Shown here piece by piece: positions 36,910 to 46,191 of a stretch of DNA of 64,000 nt. Numbering within the stretch: the stretch's first letter is position 1; every line of letters begins with the position of its first letter. The translations under genes were made by a program, and so were the position numbers. This DNA comes from Pseudomonadaceae bacterium (lineage in GTDB: Bacteria; Pseudomonadota; Gammaproteobacteria; Pseudomonadales; Azotimanducaceae), in assembly GCA_024743175.1 (NCBI GenBank), contig JANSXA010000011.1, positions 1 through 64,000 of the forward strand, read 5' to 3'. The notes beneath the pieces are model-generated. The model was not told where the DNA came from. It saw only the letters and a list, made by a program, of their open reading frames with translations, and searched no databases.

Positions 36910-37392
36910 ATGCGACATTACGAAGTCGTGTTTATGGTCCATCCGGACCAGAGTGACCAGGTGCCCGGGATGATCGAGCGTTATCACGCCATGATCCAGC
37001 GCGGCAACGGTGTTGTCCACCGCACGGAAGATTGGGGCCGGCGTCAGCTTGCGTTCCCAATTGCCAAAATCCATAAAGCCCACTACATCCTCATGAACAT
37101 TGAGGTAGATCAGAGCGTTTATGATGAGCTGATCAGTGCTTTCCGCTTCAATGATGCGGTTATCCGCAGCATGGTCATTCGCCGCGACGCGCCGCAGACA
37201 GGCAACTCGAAGATTTACGAAGAAGAATTGCGCGATCAGGAAAAAGATAAAGAACGCGAACGCCGTCGCGAAGAAGAATATGCCGCGCGTGCTGCGCAGA
37301 ATGCCAGCTCCGAAGACAGTGGTGAATCATCAGATAACACGGAAGCGGCTGCCGAGCCTGCTGCTGATACCGAAGAGGAGGCCAGCTCATGA
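36910..37392 (+). CDS. rpsF: Small ribosomal subunit protein S6
   Basis: S6 binds 16S rRNA together with S18 in the 30S platform. The core (about 1-100) is standard: [15 protein letters not shown] at the start, and HYILMNIE and [14 protein letters not shown] in the second half. The 160-residue length exceeds E. coli (131). The extra part is a highly charged tail (Glu/Arg-rich about 105-125, then Ser/Glu/Ala-rich to the end). Its stop overlaps the rpsR start by 4 bases. Confidence 0.96.
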   Translation: MRHYEVVFMVHPDQSDQVPGMIERYHAMIQRGNGVVHRTEDWGRRQLAFPIAKIHKAHYILMNIEVDQSVYDELISAFRFNDAVIRSMVIRRDAPQTGNSKIYEEELRDQEKDKERERRREEEYAARAAQNASSEDSGESSDNTEAAAEPAADTEEEASS

Positions 37393-37598
37393 GCCGTCGC
37401 CGTATGCAACAAGCCCAGCAAGAGGGCGATATCGATTACAAAGACCTGGACACCCTGCGTCAGTTTATCGGCGAAACCGGAAAAATTGTGCCCAGCCGCA
37501 TCACCGGCACTTCCGCCCGCTTCCAACGCATGCTGGCCAAAGAAGTGAAACGCGCACGCTATCTTGCGCTGCTGCCGTACACTGATCAGCACAACTAG
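37389..37598 (+). CDS. rpsR: Small ribosomal subunit protein S18
   Basis: This 69-residue protein has the S18 core [30 protein letters not shown] and [15 protein letters not shown]. The N-terminus is shorter than in E. coli (75) and lacks the cysteine-containing FCRF segment; a basic [11 protein letters not shown] stretch replaces it. It pairs with S6 in the ribosome. It is translationally coupled to rpsF, and rplI follows 15 bases later without the membrane-protein gene found between them in Pseudomonas. Confidence 0.96.
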   Translation: MSRRRMQQAQQEGDIDYKDLDTLRQFIGETGKIVPSRITGTSARFQRMLAKEVKRARYLALLPYTDQHN

Positions 37599-37613
37599 GT
37601 CGAGGAGATACAG

Positions 37614-38060
37614 ATGAATATTATTTTACTCGAGCCGGTGAACAACCTCGGTGAACTCGGTGACGAAGTGGTGGTGAAGCCTGGTTTTGCGCGTAACTTT
37701 CTTGTCCCACAGGGCAAAGCGGTACAGGCGAACAAGAGCAACCGTGCAGAGTTTGAAGCGCGCCGCGCCGAGCTCGAAAAGGCGGCTAATGAAAAACTGA
37801 CTGAAGCCCAGACCCGCGGTGAGAGCCTGAAAGACGTTGTCCTGACCATGGTTGTTAAGACGGGTGAAGAAGGTCGTCTCTACGGATCAGTTGGCACGCA
37901 GGACATCGCTGATGCACTGACCAATGATGGCCATGAAGTTGTACGCGCTGAAGTGCTCATGCCGGAAGGTGTGATTCGACTGACAGGCGAATACGACATC
38001 GCCCTGCAGTTACATTCGGAAGTCACTGTTGATATCAAAGTCAACGTGGTGCCGGAATAG
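37614..38060 (+). CDS. rplI: Large ribosomal subunit protein L9
   Basis: L9 binds 23S rRNA near the L1 stalk. The 148-residue protein has the N-terminal domain with the conserved VNNLGELGDEVVVKPGFARNF region (starting about 7), the long connecting helix (about 45-75) and the C-terminal domain ending in HSEVTVDIKVNVVPE. GAGGAG precedes the ATG. A strong terminator follows. Confidence 0.97.
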   Translation: MNIILLEPVNNLGELGDEVVVKPGFARNFLVPQGKAVQANKSNRAEFEARRAELEKAANEKLTEAQTRGESLKDVVLTMVVKTGEEGRLYGSVGTQDIADALTNDGHEVVRAEVLMPEGVIRLTGEYDIALQLHSEVTVDIKVNVVPE

Positions 38061-38112
38061 TCAGGTCACGCTGAAGAAGATACAGAATAAGAAGCACTTC
38101 AAGTGCCGTTTG

Positions 38113-38141
38113 AAAGGGTCCCATCGGGACCCTTTTTTTTT
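38113..38141 (+). terminator. Rho-independent terminator of the rpsF-rpsR-rplI operon
   Basis: GGGTCCC-ATC-GGGACCC (38116-38132), flanked by AAA/TTT that can extend the stem, is followed by an uninterrupted run of nine T. It lies 52 bases after the rplI stop and before dnaB. Confidence 0.95.
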
Positions 38142-38218
38142 ACAACTGCAACCGCTTAGTGGTTGCAAAATTTCAGGCAACCGAGCACAGTCTTCAACCG
38201 TCTACACAAATTCGCTCC

Positions 38219-39595
38219 ATGTCTGAATACGCCTCCGAACCACCATCGCCGATAAATCTGAAAGTACCCCCACACTCTATAGAGGCTGAACAGTCTGTAT
38301 TAGGGGGGCTGATGCTGAACAACGAAGCCTGGTTCGACCTGGTGGAAATTGTTCGCGCCCAGGACTTCTATCGCACCCAGCACCAGATTATTTTTGAAGC
38401 GATGATGGCACTGGCGAACGCTGATGAGCCTATGGATGCGGTCACGGTGTCAGAGCGATTGCGCTCTCAGGCGTTGCTGGAGAAGGCGGGTGACGTCACC
38501 TATCTGGCTGAGCTGGCAGAGGCGACCCCCGGCGCCAGCAACGTCCTGGCTTATGGGAAAATTGTCCGTGAGCGATCGATTATGCGCCAGCTCATCGGTG
38601 CAGCTAACAAGATAGCCGACGCCGCTTTTTCGCCTGATGGCCGCGATAGCGATGCCCTGGTCGAAATCGCTGAACAATCGGTATTTGAAATTGCAGAAAA
38701 TCGCAGCACCGAAGGTGGTCCGGAAAAAGTGGCACCGCTGCTGTCCAGGGCAGTAGAAAAAGTAGAATTTCTCTATAACAACAAAGGTGGCACCACAGGT
38801 GTTGCGACCGGATTTGCTGATCTCGACAAGAAAACCTCTGGCCTGCAGTCCTCAGATCTGGTGATTGTTGCCGCGCGTCCTTCCATGGGTAAAACTGCTT
38901 TTGCGGTGAACATGGTTGAGCACGCGGTCATGTCCGGCGAGGCAGTACTGGTGTTCAGTATGGAGATGCCTTCCGAGCAGATTGTCATGCGTATGCTGTC
39001 CAGCCTCGGTCGTATAGATCAGACCCGGTTACGTGACGGATCATTGCAGGACGACGACTGGGCCCGTTTCACCGGCGCTGTCAGCCAGCTGCGCGACAAA
39101 AAACTCTATGTGGATGACACGCCGGCGCTGACGCCTGGAGACGTGCGTTCCCGGGCGCGCCGGGTGGCACGGGAAGCCGGCGGCCTGGGATTGATCGCAG
39201 TAGACTATCTGCAACTGATGAGAACCGCGGACAAGTCTGAGTCCAGAGCCGGTGAAATTTCTGAAATCTCCCGTTCCCTAAAAGCGCTGGCCAAAGAAAT
39301 GCGTTGCCCGGTCATTGCCCTGTCTCAGCTTAACCGCGCACTGGAAGCCCGACCGGACAAACGACCGATGATGTCAGACCTGCGTGAATCAGGCGCCATC
39401 GAGCAGGATGCTGACGTGATTCTGTTCATCTATCGTGATGAAGTTTATAACGAAGACACTGAAGACAAAGGCGTTGCAGAAATCATCATAGGCAAACAGC
39501 GTAACGGTCCTATCGGCAAAGTCCGCTTGTCCTGGATTGGTAATCTGACCAAATTTGAAAACCTGGCGTCTGATATTTACGCCGATTATGTTTAA
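38219..39595 (+). CDS. dnaB: Replicative DNA helicase
   Basis: DnaB is the hexameric 5'-3' helicase at the replication fork. I use ATG 38219, giving 458 residues beginning MSEYASEPPSP, comparable to P. aeruginosa (464). The frame extends upstream to 38159, but that part has no family counterpart. No clear Shine-Dalgarno sequence is seen. The N-terminal DnaG-binding domain starts with VPPHSIEAEQSVLGGL (about 15-30). The RecA-like motor has Walker A ARPSMGKTAFA (about 220), Walker B LIAVDYLQLM and the SRSLKALAKE helix. No intein is present. Confidence 0.96.
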   Translation: MSEYASEPPSPINLKVPPHSIEAEQSVLGGLMLNNEAWFDLVEIVRAQDFYRTQHQIIFEAMMALANADEPMDAVTVSERLRSQALLEKAGDVTYLAELAEATPGASNVLAYGKIVRERSIMRQLIGAANKIADAAFSPDGRDSDALVEIAEQSVFEIAENRSTEGGPEKVAPLLSRAVEKVEFLYNNKGGTTGVATGFADLDKKTSGLQSSDLVIVAARPSMGKTAFAVNMVEHAVMSGEAVLVFSMEMPSEQIVMRMLSSLGRIDQTRLRDGSLQDDDWARFTGAVSQLRDKKLYVDDTPALTPGDVRSRARRVAREAGGLGLIAVDYLQLMRTADKSESRAGEISEISRSLKALAKEMRCPVIALSQLNRALEARPDKRPMMSDLRESGAIEQDADVILFIYRDEVYNEDTEDKGVAEIIIGKQRNGPIGKVRLSWIGNLTKFENLASDIYADYV

Positions 39596-39613
39596 TCAGC
39601 ACGACCTGACCTA

Positions 39614-40978
39614 GTGGCAAAAACCAAAATAAAGTCTGCTTATGTCTGTAGCGACTGCGGCGCCGAGTTTGCAAAATGGCAGGGCCAGTGCAACGCGTGT
39701 AATGAATGGAACACGCTGTCGCGGGTGAATATCAGCCCGGTCAAAGAGTCGCGCGTAGGTTTTGCTGGTGCCGCCGCACAAATCCAGAAGCTCAACGAAG
39801 TCAAAGCACAGGAAGCCGAACGTCTTACAACCACGTTCGGGGAGCTGGATCGCATCCTTGGTGGCGGCCTGGTGCCTGGCTCTGTGGTATTGATTGGCGG
39901 TGATCCGGGTGCCGGTAAAAGCACACTGCTGCTGCAGGTGTGTACCAAAATGGCACAATCCCGTGGTGTTCTCTATGTCACCGGGGAAGAGTCACTGCAG
40001 CAGCTGGCGATGCGCGCCAAGCGTCTGGAGTTGCCGATGGACGGGCTGGATGTCGCCTCGGAGACACGAGCAGAAGTTATTGCCAGCCACATCACCCAGC
40101 GTAAACCTGATGTGGTGGTGCTGGACTCGGTGCAGGTTCTGCAAATGGATGCCCTCGACGCAACGCCGGGTTCAGTCACCCAGGTGCGTGAAACCGCAGC
40201 TTTCTTTACTCGTCTGGCAAAACAGACGGATACAGTCATTATCCTTGTTGGCCATATCACCAAAGAAGGTGGGTTGGCTGGTCCGAAGGTGCTGGAGCAT
40301 ATGATCGACTGTTTCATGATGCTCGACAGCCCCGCCGGTAGCCGCTATCGAACGCTGCGCGGACATAAAAATCGTTTTGGTGCCATCAACGAGCTTGGCG
40401 TCTTTGCGATGACAGATCTGGGCATGAAAGAGGTGGCAAATCCATCTGCTATATTTCTGCAGCGCGGCGAAGTGGACTCTCCCGGCAGCATCGCCACAGT
40501 AACCTGGGAAGGCACAAGACCGCTGCTGGTAGAGATCCAGGCACTGGTGGACGAAGTGGCGGGAGGTTATGCCAAACGCGTTGCTGTGGGCCTGGATCAG
40601 CAACGCCTCGCCATGCATCTGGCGGTGATGCACCGGCATTGTGGCATCACCCTGGGTGATCAGGATGTGTTTGCCAATGTAGTGGGTGGTGTGCGTATAA
40701 CTGAAACAGGCGCTGATCTGGCGCTGCTGCTGGCAGTGCTGTCGTCTTTTCGTGATCGGGTGCTGCCGCGGGATCTGATTGTCTTTGGTGAGCTGGGCCT
40801 GACCGGCGAACTACGCCCGGTTGCCAATGGTCAGGAGCGGTTGCGCGAAGCCGCCAAACACGGGTTCAAGCGCGCGATAGTGCCGTTTGCGAACAGACCC
40901 AAAGAAAACCTGCCTAACATGGCAGTACACGGGGTGCAGAGCCTCAGTAGTGCCCTAGAGGTTTTGACAAACCTCTGA
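39614..40978 (+). CDS. radA: DNA repair protein RadA
   Basis: RadA is a DnaB-like hexameric helicase that aids branch migration in recombination. The 454-residue protein has an N-terminal C4 zinc finger (CSDCGAEFAKWQGQCNAC, about 10-27), a RecA-like ATPase with Walker A GGDPGAGKST (about 95-104), the RadA-specific KNRFG motif (about 254) and a C-terminal Lon-protease-like domain. A GTG start is used. It follows dnaB by 18 bases. Confidence 0.96.
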   Translation: MAKTKIKSAYVCSDCGAEFAKWQGQCNACNEWNTLSRVNISPVKESRVGFAGAAAQIQKLNEVKAQEAERLTTTFGELDRILGGGLVPGSVVLIGGDPGAGKSTLLLQVCTKMAQSRGVLYVTGEESLQQLAMRAKRLELPMDGLDVASETRAEVIASHITQRKPDVVVLDSVQVLQMDALDATPGSVTQVRETAAFFTRLAKQTDTVIILVGHITKEGGLAGPKVLEHMIDCFMMLDSPAGSRYRTLRGHKNRFGAINELGVFAMTDLGMKEVANPSAIFLQRGEVDSPGSIATVTWEGTRPLLVEIQALVDEVAGGYAKRVAVGLDQQRLAMHLAVMHRHCGITLGDQDVFANVVGGVRITETGADLALLLAVLSSFRDRVLPRDLIVFGELGLTGELRPVANGQERLREAAKHGFKRAIVPFANRPKENLPNMAVHGVQSLSSALEVLTNL

Positions 40979-41008
40979 GGTGTCTGACGAACCTCCAAGG
41001 CTTCGCAT

Positions 41009-42679
41009 TCAGGCCCGGTGTATGGGTTTGTACTTGATACGTGTTGGTCCAGCGTCACCAAAGCGGCGTTTATGATCGGCTTCGTAATCACTGTAATTGC
41101 CTTCAAACCATTCCACGTGTGAATCACCTTCAAAGGCCAGAATGTGTGTGGCCACGCGATCCAGGAACCATCTGTCGTGTGATATGACCAGCACGGTGCC
41201 GGCAAAATTCAACAGCGCTTCTTCCAGGGCGCGCAGTGTCTCTACATCAAGATCATTTGTCGGCTCGTCCAGCAGCAACACATTTGCACCGCTGCGCAGG
41301 AGCTTTGCCAGGTGAACGCGATTGCGCTCACCACCGGAGAGGTCTCCCACACGTTTCTGCTGATCGCTGCCTTTGAAATTGAACCGGCCTACATATGCAC
41401 GGCTCTGAATCTCATGTCTGCCTACGCGCATGATGTCCTGACCATCAGATATTTCTTCCCAGACGGTTTTGCTGCCATCCAGCGAATCTCGGCTCTGGTC
41501 AACAAAAGCCATCTGCACTGTTGGACCAATATCGATGCTACCTTCGTCAGGTGTTTCTGCGCCGGTAAGCATTTTGAAAAACGTCGACTTACCCGCACCG
41601 TTACCGCCGATGATACCGACAATAGCCCCCTGGGGAATGTTGGCGCTGAGGTTCTCGATCAGCAGGCGTTCGCCAAAGCCTTTGTGCAGACCGTTGATCT
41701 CAATGACCTTTTCACCCAGGCGTTCGCCGGTGGGAATGAACAGTTCGGTGGTTTCCTGACGGGCTTCTGATTCCTGATTGACCAGTTCGTCGAAACGAGC
41801 CAGGCGGGCACGGGATTTTGACTGCCGGGCTTTAGGGTTGCTGCGCACCCAGTCCAGCTCCGATTTTATCGATCGCTGCCGGGCTTTTTCCTGTGACGCT
41901 TCCGCCTGCAGGCGTTGTTCTTTGTTTTCCAGCCAGTGGCTGTAGTTACCTTCAAACGGAATACCCCGACCGCGGTCGAGTTCCAGAATCCAGCCGGCAA
42001 CGTTATCCAGGAAGTAGCGATCGTGGGTGACCGCCACCACCGTGCCACTGTATTCGTCCAGGAAGTGCTCCAGCCAGCTGACGCTCTCCGCATCCAGGTG
42101 GTTTGTCGGCTCGTCCAGGAGCAGCATGTCGGGTTTAGACAGCAGCAGGGCGCACAGCGCCACACGACGTCGCTCACCGCCGGAAAGAACGTTAACCGGC
42201 GTTTCCCATGGCGGCAGACGCAGGGCATCCGCAGCAATATCCAGGGTTCGGTCGATATCCCAGCCGTCTACCGCATCAATCTGGGTAGCCAGTTCACCCT
42301 GGCGTTCCAGCAGTTCGGTCATCTGCTCATCATCCATCGGCTCAGCAAACTTTTCTGATATCTCGTTGTACTCGTTAATGATGGCCATGATCGGCGCGAC
42401 ACCCTGTTCGACGTTACCGCGTACATCGAGCTCGTCATTCAGCTGTGGCTCCTGGGGCAGGTAGCCGACGTTGATGTCCTTCTGGGCGCGGGCTTCGCCT
42501 TCAATCTCGGTGTCGATACCCGCCATGATACGTAACAGGCTCGATTTTCCCGAGCCGTTCAAACCCAGGACGCCAATTTTGGCCCCCGGGAAAAAAGACA
42601 GAGAAATATTTTCCAGAATAATGCGCTTTGGAGGCACTACCTTGGTGACGTTCTGCATGGTGTAAACGTATTGCGCCAT
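41009..42679 (-). CDS. ettA: Energy-dependent translational throttle protein EttA (ABC-F)
   Basis: EttA is an ABC-F ATPase that binds the ribosomal E site and gates the first elongation steps according to ADP/ATP level. The start is ATG 42679 (MAQYVYTMQNVTK), preceded by AAAGGAG; the 556-residue length matches E. coli (555). It has two nucleotide-binding domains with Walker A GLNGSGKSS (about 39) and GGNGAGKST (about 357), each with an LSGGE signature, the arm insertion in NBD1, and the linker with LDWVRSNPKARQSKSRAR (about 270-290). The open frame upstream to 42784 is not part of the gene. Confidence 0.95.
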   Translation of the reverse strand: MAQYVYTMQNVTKVVPPKRIILENISLSFFPGAKIGVLGLNGSGKSSLLRIMAGIDTEIEGEARAQKDINVGYLPQEPQLNDELDVRGNVEQGVAPIMAIINEYNEISEKFAEPMDDEQMTELLERQGELATQIDAVDGWDIDRTLDIAADALRLPPWETPVNVLSGGERRRVALCALLLSKPDMLLLDEPTNHLDAESVSWLEHFLDEYSGTVVAVTHDRYFLDNVAGWILELDRGRGIPFEGNYSHWLENKEQRLQAEASQEKARQRSIKSELDWVRSNPKARQSKSRARLARFDELVNQESEARQETTELFIPTGERLGEKVIEINGLHKGFGERLLIENLSANIPQGAIVGIIGGNGAGKSTFFKMLTGAETPDEGSIDIGPTVQMAFVDQSRDSLDGSKTVWEEISDGQDIMRVGRHEIQSRAYVGRFNFKGSDQQKRVGDLSGGERNRVHLAKLLRSGANVLLLDEPTNDLDVETLRALEEALLNFAGTVLVISHDRWFLDRVATHILAFEGDSHVEWFEGNYSDYEADHKRRFGDAGPTRIKYKPIHRA

Positions 42680-42934
42680 GTCGCTCCTTTTTAATGTTGC
42701 TGGCCGCGCACCGGTTTGCAGGCCACGACCCATTTTTTTACCAGCGCGGAGTATACGGGTGTGGTGCCTGTTGCCCCAGTCCAATTATGAATCCGCCGGC
42801 AAAGGGCAGAGTTATTCACGTTGAACATGAGGCTTTTTTTTAATCATGGGAAAAGGCTTTCGGTTACAATACCGCCTTTCAAACAGCCGACCTACGCGGC
42901 TGACTCCCATCCAGGTAAAAACACAGGGCAGACC

Positions 42935-44194
42935 ATGTTTGCAGGTAATGAAACCATTGCAGGATTTGATGATGATTTGGCCGCAGCTATCGCCGCGGAA
43001 AATTTGCGACAGGAAGAGCACATTGAACTGATAGCTTCAGAAAACTACGCCAGTCCCAGGGTGCTTGAAGCCCAGGGCAGCGTACTCACCAACAAATATG
43101 CGGAAGGCTATCCGCACAAACGCTACTACGGTGGTTGTGAGTATGTTGATCAGGTGGAAGTGCTGGCCATTGATCGCGCTAAAGCCCTTTTTGGTGCGGA
43201 CTATGCCAACGTGCAGCCGCACTCCGGGTCTTCTGCAAATTCAGCGGTGTATCTGGCGCTGATGGAAGCCGGCGATACCGTGCTGGGGATGAGTCTTGCA
43301 GACGGTGGACATCTGACCCATGGCGCTTCGGTGAATTTTTCAGGCCGCCTCTACAACGCTGTGCAGTATGGTATAGATGCCAACTCCGGTGAAATGGACT
43401 ACGACGCGATTGCGCGCCTGGCCAGAGAACACAAACCAAAAATGCTCATGGCCGGTTTTTCTGCCTATTCAAGAATCGTTGACTGGCAGAAGTTCCGTGA
43501 CATCGCAGACGATGTGGGCGCTTATCTGGTGGTCGACATGGCTCACGTTGCCGGTCTGGTCGCTGCTGGACTGTATCCCAATCCAGTTCAGATTGCTGAC
43601 GTCACTACGTCCACCACGCACAAAACGCTGGGTGGACCAAGAGGTGGCATTATTCTGGCGAAGTCCAATCCCGAGATTGAAAAGAAACTTAACTCGGCGC
43701 TGTTTCCCGGCAGTCAGGGTGGTCCGCTGATGCATGTGATTGCGGGGAAAGCAGTGTGTTTCAAAGAAGCCATGAGCGAAGAGTTTGTCGCGTATCAGCA
43801 GCAGACCCTGGCCAATGCCAGCACCATGGCGAACCAGTTTATTGAGCGGGGCTATCGCGTGGTGTCCGGGGGAACCGATAATCATCTGTTCCTGCTTGAC
43901 CTGGTCGATAAAGACATCACCGGCAAAGACGCTGATGCTGCCCTGGGTCGGGCAAATATCACGGTGAATAAAAATGCGGTACCCAACGATCCACGCTCAC
44001 CCTTTGTCACCAGCGGCCTGCGTATCGGCTCGCCTGCGGTGACCCGCCGCGGCTTTAAAGAAGCCGAATGCGAAACCCTGACCGGTTGGATGTGTGACAT
44101 TCTGGAAGACATTGATAATGACAACATGGTGGGTAGCGTGAAGCAGCAGGTGGTTGAGTTGTGCCAGCGCTTTCCGGTGTACCCGAAAGTTTAA
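42935..44194 (+). CDS. glyA: Serine hydroxymethyltransferase
   Basis: GlyA interconverts serine and glycine with tetrahydrofolate and is the main source of one-carbon units. ATG 42935 ([15 protein letters not shown]) gives 419 residues, the normal length. The PLP lysine is in [15 protein letters not shown] (about K230). [11 protein letters not shown] (about 28), [17 protein letters not shown] and [13 protein letters not shown] (about 365) are further family blocks. A TACAAT at 42865-42870 may be a -10 box, without a good -35. It is divergent from ettA, and nrdR follows closely. Confidence 0.96.
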   Translation: MFAGNETIAGFDDDLAAAIAAENLRQEEHIELIASENYASPRVLEAQGSVLTNKYAEGYPHKRYYGGCEYVDQVEVLAIDRAKALFGADYANVQPHSGSSANSAVYLALMEAGDTVLGMSLADGGHLTHGASVNFSGRLYNAVQYGIDANSGEMDYDAIARLAREHKPKMLMAGFSAYSRIVDWQKFRDIADDVGAYLVVDMAHVAGLVAAGLYPNPVQIADVTTSTTHKTLGGPRGGIILAKSNPEIEKKLNSALFPGSQGGPLMHVIAGKAVCFKEAMSEEFVAYQQQTLANASTMANQFIERGYRVVSGGTDNHLFLLDLVDKDITGKDADAALGRANITVNKNAVPNDPRSPFVTSGLRIGSPAVTRRGFKEAECETLTGWMCDILEDIDNDNMVGSVKQQVVELCQRFPVYPKV

Positions 44195-44208
44195 GCAGGA
44201 GTTACCCG

Positions 44209-44664
44209 GTGCATTGTCCCTTCTGCCGAGCTGACGACACCAAGGTGATTGATTCCCGGCTGGTGGCTGACGGCGATGCGGTGCGCCGACGTCGCGAATG
44301 TCAGGCCTGTGGAGAGCGTTATACAACCTTTGAAACCGCTGAGCTGGTCATGCCGAGGTTGATCAAACGCGATGGCAGCCGCGTACCTTTTGATGATGCC
44401 AAGCTGAAAACGAGCCTGACCAAGGCATTAGAGAAAAGACCGGTCAGTGTTGATCAGATTGAAACCGCACTGACGCACATTAAAACGCGTCTACGCGCCA
44501 CTGGTGAACGGGAAATTCCCTCTTTGCAGGTGGGTGAAGAAGTGATGCGGGAGTTGCGTGCGCTTGATCCGGTGGCTTATGTTCGATTTGCTTCGGTTTA
44601 CCGGGATTTTCAGGATGTCAGCGAATTCACCGAAGAGATTCGCAAGCTGGTGAAAGAGACGTGA
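44209..44664 (+). CDS. nrdR: Transcriptional repressor NrdR
   Basis: NrdR represses ribonucleotide reductase operons in response to ATP/dATP. GTG 44209 is chosen because AGGAG (44197-44201) lies 7 bases before it, and the protein then starts MHCPFC as in the family, with 151 residues. It has an N-terminal zinc ribbon (CPFC ... CQAC, Cys 3, 6, 31 and 34) and an ATP-cone domain (about 49-139, [14 protein letters not shown]). It lies in the glyA-nrdR-ribD-nusB-thiL-pgpA series. ribD overlaps its stop by 4 bases. Confidence 0.95.
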   Translation: MHCPFCRADDTKVIDSRLVADGDAVRRRRECQACGERYTTFETAELVMPRLIKRDGSRVPFDDAKLKTSLTKALEKRPVSVDQIETALTHIKTRLRATGEREIPSLQVGEEVMRELRALDPVAYVRFASVYRDFQDVSEFTEEIRKLVKET

Positions 44665-45749
44665 CACCTTCTGATGGCGTATTCCTGGCGGCCACCGTCG
44701 AGCTGGCTGAGCAGGGGCGCCTGACATGCGCACCAAACCCACCGGTGGGTTGCATCATTGTTCGCGGTCAGCAGATTATAGGTCGTGGTTTTCATGTTCG
44801 CACCGGCGAAGGTCATGCTGAGGTGAATGCCATCGCGGATGCGGGTGGTGATATCCAGGGAGCAACGGTCTATGTCAGCCTGGAACCTTGCGCCTTTGTC
44901 GGCCGCACACCGGCTTGCGCACAAACGTTGATTGATGCGCAGGTAAAGCGCGTGGTGATTGCCGCCACTGACCCACATCCACAGGTTGCCGGTGCGGGTA
45001 TCACAATGCTGCGCGCTGCAGGCATCGAAGTGAATCTGCTGACCCAGCCCGCAGCCCTCGAGCTGATTCAGGGTTATGTATCCAGAGAATTGTCAGGTAA
45101 GCCGTTTGTCAGGCTGAAAACTGCCAGCAGTTTAGATGGAGCAACTGCGCTGGCCAGCGGTGAAAGCCAGTGGATTACCGGCGCCGCGGCCCGAGCGGAT
45201 GTTCAGTACTGGCGCGCCCGCAGTGATGCGATTATTACCGGTGTGCAGACTGTCATTGATGATAACCCGCAGCTCAATATCCGCGCTCAACAATATCAGG
45301 ATGCGCGGGCACCGCTGCGGGTGGTGTTGGACAGCCGTCTGTCTACGCCTGCCCAGGCAACGGTGCTCAACGATGGTGGCGCAACTCTGCTGGTGCACAA
45401 CGCCGGTGTAGATGTGCCTCAACACCTGCATAATGCACCTTCTGTCAGTCTACTGGCGCTCGACGCTGGTCCAACAGACCTGCACAGTGTATTGCGGTAT
45501 CTGGGTGACCATGGCTGTAATGAAGTGCTGGTAGAAGCTGGCGCGAAAGTCTGCGGTAGCTTTGTTGCAGCAGATTTGTGGGATGAATGGATATGTTATA
45601 TCGCGCCCAAATGGTTGGGGGTCGCGAGTCAACCGTTGGCCAGTTTTACAGTCGCGCAACTCGACCAGGCGCCAACAGGGAAATTGATGGATACAAAACA
45701 GTTTGATGATGATGTTCGTATACGGTTGAAGGCTGACCGTGGCGAATAA
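44661..45749 (+). CDS. ribD: Riboflavin biosynthesis deaminase/reductase RibD
   Basis: RibD performs the second and third steps of riboflavin synthesis. The N-terminal deaminase domain (about 1-145) has the zinc motif HAEVNAI (about 50) and [11 protein letters not shown] (about 75-85). The C-terminal reductase domain (about 147-360) has [12 protein letters not shown] and [15 protein letters not shown]. The 362-residue length is normal. Its end overlaps nusB by 11 bases. The riboflavin synthase, ribBA and ribH genes commonly found between ribD and nusB are not here. Confidence 0.95.
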   Translation: MTPSDGVFLAATVELAEQGRLTCAPNPPVGCIIVRGQQIIGRGFHVRTGEGHAEVNAIADAGGDIQGATVYVSLEPCAFVGRTPACAQTLIDAQVKRVVIAATDPHPQVAGAGITMLRAAGIEVNLLTQPAALELIQGYVSRELSGKPFVRLKTASSLDGATALASGESQWITGAAARADVQYWRARSDAIITGVQTVIDDNPQLNIRAQQYQDARAPLRVVLDSRLSTPAQATVLNDGGATLLVHNAGVDVPQHLHNAPSVSLLALDAGPTDLHSVLRYLGDHGCNEVLVEAGAKVCGSFVAADLWDEWICYIAPKWLGVASQPLASFTVAQLDQAPTGKLMDTKQFDDDVRIRLKADRGE

Positions 45750-46191
45750 CAAAACCAACATCTGGGCTCGACGTAAAGCCCGGCGAGCACTGGTGCAGGC
45801 GACATATCAGTGGCAACTCTCTGCAGGAAACCTGTCTGACATAAAGGCTGAGTTTTATGATTCAGAGGCGCTGAAGAAAGCTGATGTCGAGTTTTTTAAT
45901 GAGCTGCTGACTCATGTGGTTTACCATCCGGCTGACCTTGATGCGACCTATGCAGATCTTCTCGACCGTACCGTAGACAAACTTGATCATGTTGAACGGG
46001 CCATTCTGCGCCTGGCCGCAGCGGAGTTTAAACATCGTATTGATGTGCCTTATCTGGTGGTGATTAATGAATACGTGGAGCTGGCAAAAACATTTGGCGC
46101 CACAGATTCGCACAAATACATTAACGGTGTGCTGGATAAACTGGCTGCCAGCTTGCGCAGCATAGAAGTGCAGGCTGCAGGGCGTGGATGA
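45739..46191 (+). CDS. nusB: Transcription antitermination factor NusB
   Basis: NusB with NusE (S10) binds boxA in rRNA leaders and supports antitermination. The 150-residue all-helical protein has ARRKARRALVQATYQWQ at the start, LDHVERAILRLAAAEFKHRIDVPY in the middle and INGVLDKLAASLR near the end. The start lies within the ribD 3' end, and the thiL start overlaps its stop by 8 bases, so the genes are in one operon. Confidence 0.95.
   Translation: MANNKTNIWARRKARRALVQATYQWQLSAGNLSDIKAEFYDSEALKKADVEFFNELLTHVVYHPADLDATYADLLDRTVDKLDHVERAILRLAAAEFKHRIDVPYLVVINEYVELAKTFGATDSHKYINGVLDKLAASLRSIEVQAAGRG

Noticed and set aside
42680-42784. N-terminal extension of EttA by 35 codons
   Set aside because: MAQYVYTMQ is the conserved family start and has AAAGGAG before it; the extension has no counterpart.
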